NCBI RefSeq assembly: GCF_035594125.1
Contig: NC_087181.1
Coordinates: 9,748,817 to 9,812,816 of the forward strand
Direction: 5' to 3'
Length of the DNA: 64,000 bases
DNA from: Scylla paramamosain
Taxonomy: Eukaryota > Arthropoda > Malacostraca > Decapoda > Portunidae
Below the pieces are notes generated by a model that searched no databases, was not told the origin of the DNA, and worked only from the letters and a program-made list of their open reading frames with translations. The position numbers and the translations under genes were made by a program. Positions 40,371 to 53,615 of the stretch are shown here, one piece after another. Each line of letters starts with the position of its first letter. Position 1 is the stretch's first letter.

Positions 40371-42159
40371 AATGAGTGGTGATGTCCACTACCAACAACA
40401 AATGCGATTTGACAGACGTTTTTTTTTTTCGTGACAATGTTTGTTTAGATCCTTACTAGAAATTGGAACCTTTGGTAACGCTAGGGTGGGAGTTGCTGGT
40501 CCTCCTAAATGGAGCTTACCAGTGCATTTATTTCTTGCAAATATTACAAGTTCTTTTCCTCTTGTACTTGTCTTATTTTCTAAATTGTATATTACAATTA
40601 TTTGACAATACCACAATTTTTTTTTAGGGTATAAAATTAATATGATAAAATTTAAGAATTTGGATATTGGGGTGAATTCACTTCGGATAGAAATTTTACG
40701 ATCTGTCACTTTTATTTCATCTACTATACCTCCTTTGTTAAAAAAAAAAAAGGTAAATTTATAGTTTAAGCCAATGTCCCCAATCTCTACCCACGGCCCC
40801 CCAATCCCTCAAGCAAGCTTGTGGGCCTGTGGGGAACCTAACCTAACCTAACCTGCCCGTGCAGCTTATGGGTACTTATAGAGACTTCCTATTGGTGCAA
40901 CTCATGGTGTTAAGTGGTGGTAGCACGTGATTGGCCCGAGGAATTATAGACACAGTGATCCTATCCAGCAGCTACCCACAATTCAAAGCATTAAACAACT
41001 GAAGTTCAGGCAACAATACACCATTTATGTTTACCTGTGGACTTAGAAAAAGTTGAGAGCGCTGTGCATTCCCAGGCCTATTGTGGCGTTATTATTAATT
41101 TCCGACAAGTAGTGTAATCATTAGAAATGATGTGAATAGTGAGAAGAACAAAATGAGGTAGGTTATTACCACGTAGTGTTTAATGGCTTAAACTATAATA
41201 AAACCAAAAAAAAAAACTGTAATAATCCTCACATACACATAGCATGTACAGAATTTGTTACCTAAGAAAAATATTAGATAATACTGAAATAACATTACCA
41301 GAGGGCTAGGCCTGCTTCCATTAGGCTAGGTTTAGATTAATTCATTTAATTGATTTAATTACTAGTCTTTTGAGTGGGTAGATCATGATTAAAAGAAAAA
41401 GCATCATATTTTTGCTGAGAAACAAAATAATCATCTCAAAATTAGTAGGCTAGGGCTATTTCCATAAAACCCAAAATATTTCATTCTAACGGTGTATGTG
41501 TACAGCACTGAGGAAGAGAGAAATAAATTATTTGTTATGTGCATGGTTGTCATACGCAGAGTTTGGTGAATGTTAGGCAGGTATTCAAAGGGAAGAATTT
41601 AAATCACAAAATGTAATCATATATGCAGTGGATGGATATGGCACATTGAAGGCACCAGTGATGTATTTCAATTTTCCATGCCTTTCTCTCTATCTTTTAG
41701 TGCTGGCATGATCAGTTCTTTTGTCATGAATTGACTGATTTTGTCTAACAAGGTGACTCTGGCATACCAACATTACCAAAGCAGAGGTATTTGTTTTATG
41801 ATTACTACCAGGTTGGGGATCACCATAACCATGAAAAACTACTGTGAAATCGGATCAAGGTGTTGGTAATACTTGTTGCCAGGTTGATAAGGCTCTTGCT
41901 TGGGAAGATTACCAAGCAGCTGTGAAATCAACCATCAGATCACCTCTCCAGGCTCAAGGCATCACCACCCTTGATTTGCCCACCCTACTCACTGCAGCAG
42001 GCGCTGTCCCCTCCAAATGACACTCCGTCATTTGCCTCACCTGTGCTTTCCTGAACAAGACAGGACAACTACCACACCTGTGATACCCTCATAGGTCTCT
42101 GCCAGGGTTCATATGATCCTCATAGGATCATCGCAGCCCCTCAACATCAAGACCAAGAA
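40371..42159. other. Unassigned sequence before LINE C
   Basis: AT-rich unique sequence with a short AACCT repeat (four copies at about 40836-40856) and a hairpin ATGATCCT-CAT-AGGATCAT at about 42112-42130. It may include older insertions; no protein family was recognised. Confidence 0.45.
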
Positions 42160-45100
42160 TGTATAGAAAACAGAGATGGAAATGGGAAGAAATACAAGGC
42201 CATAGAAGAGATCAGAGATAGTAGGACAAGAAAATGGATAGTAATGGGGGATTTCAATGGTCACATTAGACTTTGAAATGAAGCAGTAAATGTAAAAGGG
42301 GAAATGCTCCTGGATTACTGTGAAACAAGGAATGTGACAATCAAAAACTGGGAATTTGAAAATTTAACCTCATGGAGAGGAAATGGAGTAGTTAGAAATA
42401 GACTACATATTAGTTAATGAAGCCACAGAGGAAAGAAAATTAAGCTTCTGGTCAAATGAAGACACTGATATATCAGACCATGTATTGATAGGACTGACAG
42501 AGACAGACATGAGGAAAGAAGAAACAAAGAGAAATCATGAAGTGGAACCTAACAAAAGTCAAATGATTCAGTACAGTGAAAACCTTAATGCTACACTGGG
42601 GAGTGAAGAAAACAGCTGGCAGGACAGTCAGTAGAGATATTAAAGAAAAATTCTGGAAAATGCAAGAAAACACAGTGGAATAAAGAAAATAAATATAAGT
42701 GGCTAAAAGAATGGTGGAATGAGATCAAAGAAGCTATACAGAGAAGAAAGAAGGCCAACAGAGAATAGAGAAAGCTGAAGAGGAGTATGGAGATTGAAAA
42801 AAAAGCTAAAAAGAATGGTGGAATGAGATCAAAGAAGCTATACAGAGAAGAAAGAAGGCCAACAGAGAATAGAGAAAGCTGAAGAGGAGTATGGAGATTG
42901 AAGAAAAAGCAAGAGATGAGGCATAGCAACACAAGTGGACAGAATATGTGACAAAAAAAAAGAGGACCCAACAAAGGATGCAAGACAACATTATTAAATG
43001 GGAAAAAGACAGATCAGAAATTATCATTAGACTTCCAAAAGGAGAAAGGGAAAGAGAAAACTGGAAAAAGCTGAAAGAAAACTTAAAACCTTTAAATATA
43101 AGAAATATTAAAGGAAATAAAGGTGAAACAGTGGACGAAGGAGAGAACAGAGAAAAAAATTAATCCAAAGAAAGAAAGAAGAGACTGGAATAAATAACAT
43201 ATACAGTGGAACCTCAGTTTTTTAACTTAATTCATTCCTGAATGCCATTTGAAATTTGAAACGTTTGAAAACCGAAACTTTTTTCCCCATAGGAATCAAT
43301 GTAAAATAGATTAATCTGTTCTCAGATACCAAGTCTTAGCAGGTAATGACCAACACTCCCCACTGCTAAGATGACTGCTCCACAACATCTCCAGCTTAGA
43401 ATTTTAATTTTATCCAGAAAGGGTGTGTTGAATGAACTTAGTGACACAGAACTCATCAAAAGACATTGTTAAGATCATGCAGGTCTTTATCACCCATCTA
43501 GTGAGGGAAGCCTTACAGAGTGAAAAAGGGGAGCAACCCACTCACTGCTAAAATTAAGGTGATCATAACACTTACACATCTTGCTGCTGGGAAAGTGCAG
43601 TTGTGCAGTACTTATGGTGCTGTGGGTCATAGAGAAAGCCACAGGAGGCTCAGGATAACTCCTGAGCACTAAACCTTGTTTGTTTACATCAAGGTTCTTC
43701 AACTTCTTCAACTTACCTCTTAACTTATTTCAGAGATTGAATTACTGTCTTACCCACTGTCTCTCTCCTCCAAATATATAAAAACAGGAAATTTTTATAG
43801 AAACTATAAATTATTAATAAATGGCTGCTTTTGATACATCTTGTAGTATCTAAAATCAAGTAACTTTGTTCAAAAACCAAATTATGGTACAACAACTGAT
43901 GCAATTATGAGTTAAAGATCTTTGTTTGAAAACCAAGTTGTTTGAAAAGGGAGACATTCAGTAACCGAGGTTCCACTGTATTTAGAAAAACATCTGATGG
44001 TTGAAGAATTGACAGAAGTAGTAACACAAGTCATTAAGAGACTAAAGGACAGGAAGACTGTAGGATGCAATGATGTAGTGGCAGAATTCATAAAGCAAGA
44101 GGAGAAAATTTGAAAAAAACATTACATAGCCTGTTTTATACAGTTTTGAGACGAAAAATACTTGAAGACTGGTGAAAGAGCAGAGTGGAGCTGATACACA
44201 AAGGAGGGAAGGACAAAACAGAAATTCAAAATTACAGGCCAATGCGTGATAAATATTTTGAACAAGTTATTTGGAACCCAAATGAATGAGAAAATACAGA
44301 AGTGGACTGAAGAAAGAATGGCTTTAGTGAAAATATATATGTCCTAAAGGAAGTAACTGATATTTGTAGGAAAAACAAAGGAGAAATTTATCTGGGCTTT
44401 CTGGGCACTGAAAAAGCTTATGATTCAGTTAATTTAAATAAATTGATAAGTTGCTAGGACATGCAGGTGCAACCAAGAAAATTATATCATGAAAGCAATG
44501 TATACAAACAATATTTTGAAATTCAGACTGCCATGGGGAATATGGAAACAGAGTGGATGGAAAACAAAATGAGTGAAACAAGGCTGCATGATGTCACCAA
44601 CAATGTTTAACATACACACAGAGGAATTGCTCTCACAAATTGGAAAGGTAAATGTAGGAGTTGCAGTAGGAAGCAAAAAATTGGACTGTCTCGCATATGT
44701 TGATGATGTGGTGCTCATGGCAGAAAATGAAGAGGATATGGACAAACTACTATGCATTGTAAATGAATATGGTAAGGAATAGGAGATGAAATTTAGCAGT
44801 ACCAAATGAAAAATTATTGAATTCAACACAGGAAGAAGGGCAGTGAGTACTGGGGAATAATGTCGTGCAAGTGGTGGAAAATTCCAGCTATCTTGGGATA
44901 GAAATAACAAAAGAAATTGGGGGCAACACTCAAATGAAAATTAATGAAAGTAAAGCAAAGAGAATGATGGGAATGATAATGAGCTGAGAGAGCAGAGAAA
45001 TAAACAAATATGATCATGGAAGATGTCTGTGGAAAGGAATGGCAGTGCCACATTGCTTATATGGAGCTGAAATAATCAACTACAGAATGGAAGACATTAG

Positions 45101-45880
45101 AAAACTTGAAGTTGATGCAAAATTTTATAGGAAGTGGTGTTTAGGAGGCCCCAGGAACACAGCAACAGAAGCATTGAGAGGAGAAATGTGGTAGAGCTTT
45201 TTTAAGGAGAGGATAGAAAAAGGAAAGCTGTGTTTATTGAAGAAAATATAAACAATGAGTGAGAAGAGATGGGCCAGCAAAGTATACAATGCATACAGGG
45301 ACTGTAGGCCTGTAGAGAAGAGAAACAAAGATGGAAGAATGAAGAAGGAATACAAGAAGGATGGCAAGAAATGACAGTCAAGGAAATTAAGAACTAGATA
45401 GAGGAGAATGGCCATAAGGAATGAAGGAATGGCATGAACATTTAAAGCTCACTAAGATGGCACAGAAATAAAGAAAAAATAGTGAGAGAAGAGTGACTGG
45501 GCAGGCAAATTATTATGTAAGGCAAGAAGTTGAATGCTAAAATTAAATAGTACAAACAGAGACATACTAGAACAGCAATGCAAGTTATGTAGGGAGGAAA
45601 AAGAAACGCTAGAACATTTCATTATAGGTTGTAACATGTACAGGGCACAAAGACAAAAGTTTGATAGTCAAGTGGTAGGAATTATAGGCCAAGAGGAGTG
45701 GGAAAGGAGGAAGGGAGAAAAAGACAGTAATAGAATAGTACTAGGACTAACAACTGACAAAAAGACCAATAGGGAAACAGTGAGCCACATGAAAACATTT
45801 CTGACCAAGTGCTGGACAAAAGTAATTATCCAGGGATTTAGAGAAAGACGAAAAAGAGAGACCTAAGAAGCAATAAAAAA
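42160..45880 (+). mobile_element. LINE C: degenerate non-LTR retrotransposon (EN and RT)
   Basis: Endonuclease motifs appear in order on the plus strand: KWIVMGDFNGHI at about 42236-42270, IDYILVNEATE at about 42403-42435 and SDHVLIGLT at about 42475-42500. After a Tigger-like insertion the RT follows: RLKDRKTVGCNDVVAEFIKQ at about 44040-44095, FLGTEKAYDSVN at about 44400, VKQGCMMSPTMFN at about 44574-44612, and the catalytic AYVDDVVLMAENEEDMDKL at about 44695-44750. The C-terminal zinc-binding end CKLCREEKETLEHFIIGC is at about 45584-45637. Many stops and frameshifts show that it is dead. A 104-base tandem duplication lies at about 42711-42910. The clade is not resolved. Confidence 0.8.
43204..43978. 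mobile_element. Tigger/pogo-like MITE inserted in LINE C
   Basis: The ends are CAGTGGAACCTCAGTTTTTT and CCGAGGTTCCACTG (inverted), flanked by TA on both sides (43202-43203 and 43979-43980). This is the target site rule of Tc1/mariner-pogo elements. Subterminal CCCATAGGAATCAATGTAAA is typical of Tigger-like MITEs. The 775 bases have no transposase ORF. The LINE continues on both sides. Confidence 0.85.
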
Positions 45881-45934
45881 TTTAACGGGTTCAAAGAAGA
45901 AGAAGAATCAGGCATCTTCAAATAACCACCAAAT

Positions 45935-47190
45935 AACAACTTAAAATTAGATCTACAGACAGGTCTATCAAAATTTTAAGGAAATCTTTGGCAACAAAAC
46001 AAGGTTGGTTAACAAGAACTATCAGAGTAGGTAATGAGCTAATAGGCAGTGACCAATCAACTTTAGCTAAATTACAAAGGGTAATAGAATCAATAAAGGA
46101 AAAATGGCTTAATCAAATAAAAGCTAAATTAACAACTAAGGAGAATGAAGGTTATGATTAATTTGTCAAACTATGAACAGCAAGAAATAATTTATAGTGA
46201 AAATTTAACTAAATTTCAAGATGAATTAGAATTATTGAAAAATAACTCAATGAACATCATTCTTACTAATCCTATGGTGAGAGGCCAGCCTATCATAACA
46301 CTGCCTGCCATAACATTACCAGAATTTGCAGGAAATCACCGAGTGGCTCTCATCCTGGGATAAGTATAGAGGACTAATCCATCAAAGGCAATATATTGCC
46401 AAGATAAACAAATTCTCCAATCTGTTAAGCCAGCAAAAGGGTACTGCCCACTTAATAATGTCTGAATTAGCCATTACTGAAGAAGACTATGGCACTGCTA
46501 TCAAATTGGTCAGGGAGAATTATGATGATAAGGAACAAATAACCACTAAACTGGTCTACAAACTCCTAGATTTACCATCCCCTGACCATTATTGCAAGGA
46601 TTTGAAACTTTTCAGGATAAGCATAAATAGCATTTTAGAATCCTTAAAGACAAATAACAACATTAAGGTTGCAGCTTGGCTCATAAACATCATTATTCAA
46701 AGGAAACTAAAGAAAACACTAAAAATATTATATCTAAAATTTCAAAAGAGCCACTTCACCTTCAAGGAAATAGATGAATCATTGTTGCAGATCTATAAGA
46801 ACATGAGTAATGATGAGATATCCAAACCAAATAAAACAGATTCTAATAAAATTTACCAAGAACAGGTGAATAAGACCTCACCTTATAAAATGAAAGGAAG
46901 TGAATCCAGAACTAACTATTGCCCACTAAATAAAGCCAAACCACTGTGAATAAGAAAATGGACAGGAGCAAGACCTAAAAAGCCAACATGTAGGAAATGT
47001 GTGTTTTTGCACTGAACAACATAATCCAACACACTGGCAATTATCAAGGGGTACAGAGAAGGATAAATAGACTTGAAGGGTTAAGAAGGTGCACATTATG
47101 TGTAAGTGAGTCACACCAAATAAAAGATTGTAGAACTAATCTGCATATGTGCCCTATATGTAAGAGAGGAGTACATCATGTGAGATGATA
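45935..47190 (+). pseudogene. Element A gag (BEL/Pao type)
   Basis: Order of segments: an N-terminal helical region (ATKQGWLTRTI at about 45987-46020), ITLPAITLPEFAGN at about 46295-46335, WLSSWDKYRGLIHQ at about 46345, a long gag core (KGTAHLIMSELAITEEDYGT, KLVYKLLDLPSPDH), and a zinc-knuckle end CTLCVSESHQIKDC and CPICKRGVHH at about 47090-47180. LP-x-FxG followed by W-x-x-x-W/F-D and the repeated LP motifs identify BEL/Pao gag. Frames shift at least twice. Confidence 0.75.
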
Positions 47191-47289
47191 GGGTATGAAA
47201 CAAAACAAACACCCTCACACGATAAGACCAATAATAACCAGCCCATCTCTCCTGCAGCAGTTCCTATAGCAGTAGACATTAGTAGTCAA

Positions 47290-49510
47290 AGATGACTGGT
47301 GAAGGCCAAGGTGTGTTTGACACTGGAGCACAAAAATTTTATAAGCAAGGAAACCATCACAGCTTTGAACCTACCAATAAAAGAAGCTCAACTGAAAATC
47401 TCAGATATCCTAACTAATAATAATACTCAAACTTATGACTTAGTAAGACTTATTATAAAATTAGGCAAATTCAAAACAAAGATAACAGCAATGGTGATCC
47501 TAGACATGAACACCATCAAGGGTTAGTGGGAGACTGCGGAGTTTCTTAGTAAGACCCATTATAAAATTAGGCAAATTTAAAACAAAGATAACAGTAATGG
47601 TGATCCCAGACATGAACACCAACTTAACCATCAAGGGTTGTTGGGAGACTGCTGAGTTTCTTAGAACAGACTTTCTTGAAACAAAAGCTTTAAAATTAGC
47701 CGATGAAAACATAACATCAGAGACTGCTGAGTTTCTTAAAACGAAGTTTCTTAAAACAAAAGCTCTAAAATTAGCCGATCAAAACATAACATCAGATGAA
47801 GTGGGTCCAATTCAGCTAATAATAGATTCAGACTATTATGGGAAATTTGTAGGGGAAACATTAAAGAAATATGGTGTTCAAATGCTGACAACAGCTGGTG
47901 GTAATCTTATTATGGTAGGACCTCTGCTACCTGCTAAAGGTATACTACCAGATCACAGAATCCACCCCATCTTTGTGACACCAATCCAGTTCTTACTAGT
48001 AGCTCATATCCTTAATGAGCTACCAGACATAATAGAAAAAAAGGAATGAACCAGTATATAAGTTATGGGACTTGGATACCATGGAAATAAATCCTAATGA
48101 TCCAAATGTCGAAGAGCATATGACCCAAGAATGTAAAGACAGTAAGTATTGGGTCAGACTTCCTTGGAAAATAAATTCACCATCATTACCAACCAATTAT
48201 ATCAGTGCCAAGGGTCAATTAAGTAACTTGTGGACTAAACTAAAGAAGAAATTAAACCATGCTGGAACAATATGATAATATAATAAGAAATCAAACCACA
48301 AGTAACGTCATAGAGAGGATAGAGAGTAAATCATAACACTGGCCATTACCTCCCTCATCATGTAGTAAATAAAGACTCTGTCACCACCCCAATAAGAGTG
48401 GTTTTCAATTGCAGCTCACGAGTAACCAAAGGAGCAAGTAATCTGAGTGACCGTTTATATACGGGACCTAACCTAACTGAAAACCTGCTTGACATGTTGG
48501 TGAAATTCCATCTGAAGCCATACATCCTAGTAGCTGACATCTCAAAAGCATTCCTAAGAATAGGTTTAAAGGAAGAAGACAGAGGCTTTACAAAATTTTA
48601 TAGTCAAGAGATCCAAGAAACAAGAATAGTCCTTTGGATGTGTACAGATTTAAATCGGTCCTCTTTGGCTCATGTCCCTGTCCATTTTTGTTATGTTCGA
48701 CCTTAAATCATCATTTTGACAAAGATGGTTGTCTTGAAATAGGTTGTGCATTTTATATGGGCAATTTACAAATAACAGTAAATACAGAAGAAGCATTGAC
48801 TTTATATGAAAAGACAACAAAAGAATGTTTAGCCACTAACATGCCTCTGCAGAGCTGAAATAGAAACTCATTAATCTTGCATCTTGCAGAACCTTTTAAA
48901 GGAATTACTTAATTCAGAGTTACCCATGAGGCAAAACTTATTGGGTATGGACTGGGATGTAAAAGGTGATAGAATAAGTCTACATTATCCTCAATACTCT
49001 GCACAAAATCTGATTAAAAGATCCTTACTAAGCCAAATCTCTTATTTAATCCCTAGGGTATAATAAGCCCTATAAAAATAAGAGGGAAAATGTTAATACA
49101 AGAGGCTTGGAGGGAAAAAAATAATTGAGATACTGTCCTCCCAGAATATTATTCATCTGAATGGGATAGAATAAAGGAGGTACTGAGGTATTGCAGGTAC
49201 TGGGGCCTCCATTCCCAGACATCGATCTAAATCATAATGACAATGCACAACTTCACATCTGTGACATGTCTTCAAAGGCATATGGCGTAGCAGCTTACCC
49301 AGATAGTGATTTGATAATGTCAAGATCAAGAGCTGCACTGATGAAAACCCAAACTTTGTCTCTGTTAGAATTAATGGCAAAAGAAATGAGTACTCAGTTA
49401 GCAAAGCATTTAGTGGAAACAATCACAAAAGATCAGCCTGGAAGTAAAGGAGTAAACCCACTCTTTAGGCAGATAGTAATATGGACTGACAGTGAAATTT
49501 GCCTTTACTA
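47290..49510 (+). pseudogene. Element A protease, RT and RNase H remnants (BEL/Pao)
   Basis: A protease-like segment (VCLTLEHKNFISKETITALN) lies at about 47311-47370, and its tail QLIIDSDYYGKFVGETLKKY at about 47814-47872. The RT begins at about 48398 with VFNCSSRVTKGASNLSDRLY, TGPNLTENLLDML and ADISKAFLRIGLKEEDRG. The catalytic YVDD-type box has decayed to FYMGNLQITV (about 48753). An RNase H-like segment (AQLHICDMSSKAYGVAAYPD) is at about 49243-49300, ending WTDSE at about 49485. Local tandem duplications at 47444-47665 and 47645-47797 disrupt the protease-RT linker. It is inactive. Confidence 0.75.
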
Positions 49511-50099
49511 GGTAAAAATGAAAACAAAAGCCATATGTGAAAAATAGGGTAGAAAAAATACCATCAACACAAGGGGACTAAGTACCACCATATTCCTACT
49601 AAAGAAAACCTAGCTGATCTCTTAACCAGGGCTATAACATTCACCACATTATTAAAGGAAACCAGATGGTTCCACGGGCCTAACTGACTTACCCAAAAAC
49701 AAAATTGGTCCATCCAAAATTCTTATAAAGAGGTAGTAGTTGATGTAGTAAAAGCTCATCCTCAGGTCAACCATCCACCTAATTTGGCAATTGATATTAA
49801 GAAATACTCATCTTTCAATTGGCAATTGATATTAAGAATTACTCATCTTTCAATAAGTTAATGTAACTAAAAGAGTATTTTAATTCATCACTCATAAGTC
49901 ATTTAAAGCAATGCCAGATGCCCTAAAATTTTAGATCAAACAACAACAACATGAATTCTATGTAGATATTTATAAGGCAGTAGATGAAGGATCCAAAAGT
50001 AAGATCAAACTAATAAGGAATCTTGGGCTATATTTGGATGAAGAACAAATCATAAGGTGTCAAGATAGAATAAAATATGTTGAACTACCATATGAAACA

Positions 50100-50691
50100 A
50101 AACACCCTAACCTTCTACCAAAAGGATGTCACCTCACCAAACTTATCATAATGGAGGCCCATAGAATAACTTTACATGGGGGAATGAGGGGACATTCTAG
50201 CTCAAGTTAGGAAAAATTACTGAATACTTAAAGGGCATCAAGTAGTAAAAAAAACTCCCTAAGAAGTGCAACCTATGCTAACATTATGGGGTAAGACCCT
50301 TGACATATACAGGAACCCCAAATCTACCTCCAGAAAGAGTAAACTTAGGTAGACCCTTCAAAGTCATGGGTGTAGATTACACAGGCACTGATTATAACAG
50401 TTGAGGGTGACATCCCAAAGAAAGTCTATATATGTTTATTCACTGTGCCAGGACAAGAGCTACCCATCTAGAAGTAACTGAAGGCCTTAATTTCAGAGAC
50501 CTTCCTGCAATTGTTTAGAATCTTTGCAGCAAGGTCTTCCTGTCCCCACCTTATCATAAGTGATAATGCTGCTAACTTCATAGGAACAGCTCCCTTTATT
50601 CAAGTTATAAATGATCCAAAAGTTCAACAAACCTTAATCAATAGGCAATGTCAATAGAAATTCATCACACCATGGGTGCCTTGGCAGAACA
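50100..50691 (+). pseudogene. Element A integrase, first part (before nested insertion)
   Basis: Broken frames give a BEL/Pao-like integrase: LTKLIIMEAHRITLHGGMRG at about 50138-50195, a zinc-type KKCNLCQHYGVRP region at about 50264-50300, RPFKVMGVDYTGTDYN at about 50352-50400 and ISDNAANFIGTAPFIQVIND at about 50558-50615. The frame runs into TGGCAGAAC at 50683-50691, where element B begins. It continues at 57911. Confidence 0.75.
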
Positions 50692-51217
50692 TGTTACTGT
50701 ACGTAAAGCGTATGTACCTCATCATTATTCCTCAGTAATCATAAGTGAAATATTCAATAGTTTTCTATATGCATGAAAACGTGTAATATGTGTAATTATC
50801 AGTATTCAATGCTATATGAAGCAATAAAGCCGATGCTCACTTGTTAGAAGAGTGTGGTTACCCCACTAGTCGCCTGCAGGCGTCACTCACAGCCAAGTCA
50901 TGCTCAGACAAAGAAGGGCAGGATGGTGACCAAGGTAAATACCTTAATTTTGTAGTAAAAACTGATTGTCATAGTACCAAATCGATTGCATGTATTGTTA
51001 ATGAATATTGTAATATGTTGAAAGTGTTTAATATCAGTGTATAGTGTTATTTTGTAAGAAATTTAGACCGAGAACTTGTTCGCAGTTCTTACGCTCATGC
51101 CTACCTCATCAATAAACATCAGAGAGAGAACTGCCTTTCCTCGATCCTACGATGATGGGTGTGATCAGTAAAACAGATCACCTGAGAGCCAATTGATGCC
51201 CAACCAACGCGGCTACA
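50692..51217 (+). repeat. Element B 5' LTR
   Basis: TG..CA ends; an AATAAA lies in CATCAATAAACATCAGAG at about 51107-51124. It is followed by two near-repeats of ACAAGTAAGAACTCG and a possible primer-binding site TTGGCTCCACGTG at about 51266. Confidence 0.9.
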
Positions 51218-51573
51218 AGTAAGAACTCGTTCCCACAAGTAAGAACTCGACCTACAAGCAAGAAATTGGCTCCACGTGAAACTGTAGCAAGAGTGAGTCA
51301 TGGGACGAGGGGACACTGACGTAAGCCTATAGGTTGACCTCTGAGGCCCCGGGGTCAGTTCTACCCTTGACAACAACCACTCCCTTCTACCCACAGTGCC
51401 TCGCCACCATTTTGTAGAACCCATGGTCACAGGCAAGAAGGTATAATAGTATGTATGTGCACTGAATTGAGTAGCCTAAGTGAATGAAAATTACCCACAA
51501 TTAGCTAGTATTAGAATAGTAATTTTAATTGCTCTTTCATTGTCTCAGTATTGACACAATTAAGTTGTTAGAT

Positions 51574-53615
51574 ATGTCTGATACTGAGAAAATTAATGCC
51601 ATAGATGGCCTTAGGGAAGGTGAGGATGAGCAAGTGGACAAGGGTCAAGCTTGTAATGAAGAAGTTAGTGTCAGGGGGCAAGTGCTGACCAACAAAGGAA
51701 GAGAATTTCAAGTCAGTGTAAAAAAAGGGAAGAGTAGAGTCCTGTAAGCATAAATGGAGCAGTGTTACCAGCAAAATTAAGAAAGGATTAAAAATTGTAA
51801 TTAGCCCATTTGAATTAGAGCCCATGTCAAGTGAAGTAATAAGAGGCATTTCATCAGTATTATGTGGAATACACAAAACTGGTGGAACTAGAGCCAGAAA
51901 AGTCAGAGGAGCTAAATGAAGAGCTGGAACACAACCAACAAGTTCATCATGAAATATTAGAAAGTATAGAATGTAAAAGAAAAGAGTTAAAGAATGAAAA
52001 AGGATCAATTTATTCTAGCAAACGGTCTAGGCATTCTAGAGTCTCATCTACTTCACCACGTTCATCAGCACAAAGAAAGCAAGAAGCAGCAGCAAAGGTA
52101 GCTAGATTTAGAAAGGAAATGGAATATCATGATAGTTTAGAAGAGGCAGAAATTATGTTAGCTAAGACAAAAGCAGAGGCAGAAGTTATGTTAGCAAGAG
52201 ATCAGGCAATGTTTGCAAAGAAAAAGAAAGAGAGAAATTTAGCAGTCACTAGTGCAGAACTTAATGCTTTTAGTTTAGTTGAAGAAGAAGCAAAAATGCT
52301 TCCAGGTAGTAATGAAAGTGTAGAGAAGCAAAGTTATCATCAACAATACATAGAGTCACAAAATGAAATGAAAGCACAAGCAATTGCAAATCAACAAAGT
52401 GACAATACAAATATGTTACATTCCATGACCCACAGGAACCTTCTTCTTGCAATAGAGATAATGAATTAATGACAAATGAAGTAAATGGACAAATAGTTAG
52501 TGAACCTCAAGCAATAAATCTCAACCCTACAGCTCAAAGTCTTGCACCAAGTTCTCGTAGACACACTCATAATGTCAACATGCCTAATAATGTGAGACAG
52601 AATCATCAATCCTTTTCCCATCCTGGGGTGGGGAAACTTTTGCAATTAATATACCTGATCCCAGGTGGAGCCTCCCTCCAATAGAACCTAACTTTTTTTA
52701 TGGAGAACCCATGGAATTTCCAAGTTGGTTGAAAAACTTGGAAACTTATGTAGAATCTAGAACTTCAATTAGTAGAGAGAGACTTGCCTACTTAGACATG
52801 TATACAACTGGTGAGGCAAAGGATGCCATTAAAATGTTAATGCACTTTAACTCTGATGCAGACTATGTGCAAGTAAAAAAAATTCTTAGGGGTAGATTTG
52901 GAAACAAAAGCATCATAGCTGATGCTTACACAAAAAAGTTAATGAATTGGCTACCAATCTTTCCACATAGTGATCCAGCATTAACAGCATTCTCAGATTT
53001 TTGAAGTGCTGTTTAGCTGCAATGAAACACACTTCTCATTTGTCATTTCTGAATGACCCTAGAGAGCAGAGAAAGGAGCTAGCAAAACTCCCTGAACATA
53101 TTGTTCATGACTGGAGAAAGCAAGTAATGATATATCTTGATACTAACAGTAATAACGACACTCGTAGTAGTGATGAAGAGCACCACCCACCCTTTGAAAT
53201 GTTATGTGAATTTGTCCAGAAAGAAGCAAAGGGAGCAAGCAATCCCTTTGTTTCCTGGGATTCAGTAAATAGGGAAGTAAATGATTGGATCAAAATTCAA
53301 ATAAAAGCTTCCAATTGGAAACCAAGGGAATCAAATACTATGACAAAGAATAGAGGGAGTAGAACTTTCATGGCTAAATCAAGTGAGAAAAAACCAATGT
53401 GGTCATTCCAAAGTAAAGTAAATGTACAAGCCAACAAACAGCATCCCAAGGAACAGGAAAGGAAAGGACGATTCTGTCACTACTGTACAAAAGATCATGA
53501 TTTAGATGATTGCAAGGAATCTGCCAAACTTGATGGTAATACAAGGTACAAATTTGCTAAAGAAAAATTTTTAAACAGGATGTTTAAAAATGGGTCACAA
53601 GGGAAAGGATTGTAG
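51574..53615 (+). pseudogene. Element B gag with coiled coil and zinc knuckles
   Basis: The start ATG at 51574 gives MSDTEKINAIDGLREGEDEQ. Frame breaks follow near 51750 and 51890. A charged coiled-coil region (KRKELKNEKGS, QRKQEAAAKVARFRKEMEYH, EEAEIMLAKTKAEAEVMLAR) spans about 51970-52250. The gag core is EFPSWLKNLETYVESRTSIS at about 52715 and LRGRFGNKSIIADAYTKKLM at about 52888-52945. The zinc knuckles are CHYCTKDHDLDDC at about 53475 and, in the next frame, KMGHKGKDC and CKVCQRYHPTSLH at about 53587-53665. Stops and frameshifts at about 52465, 52682 and 53004 inactivate it. Confidence 0.85.

Noticed and set aside
42473..45637. Several hydrophobic minus-strand ORFs over LINE C
   Set aside because: They are antisense shadows of A-rich LINE coding sequence.
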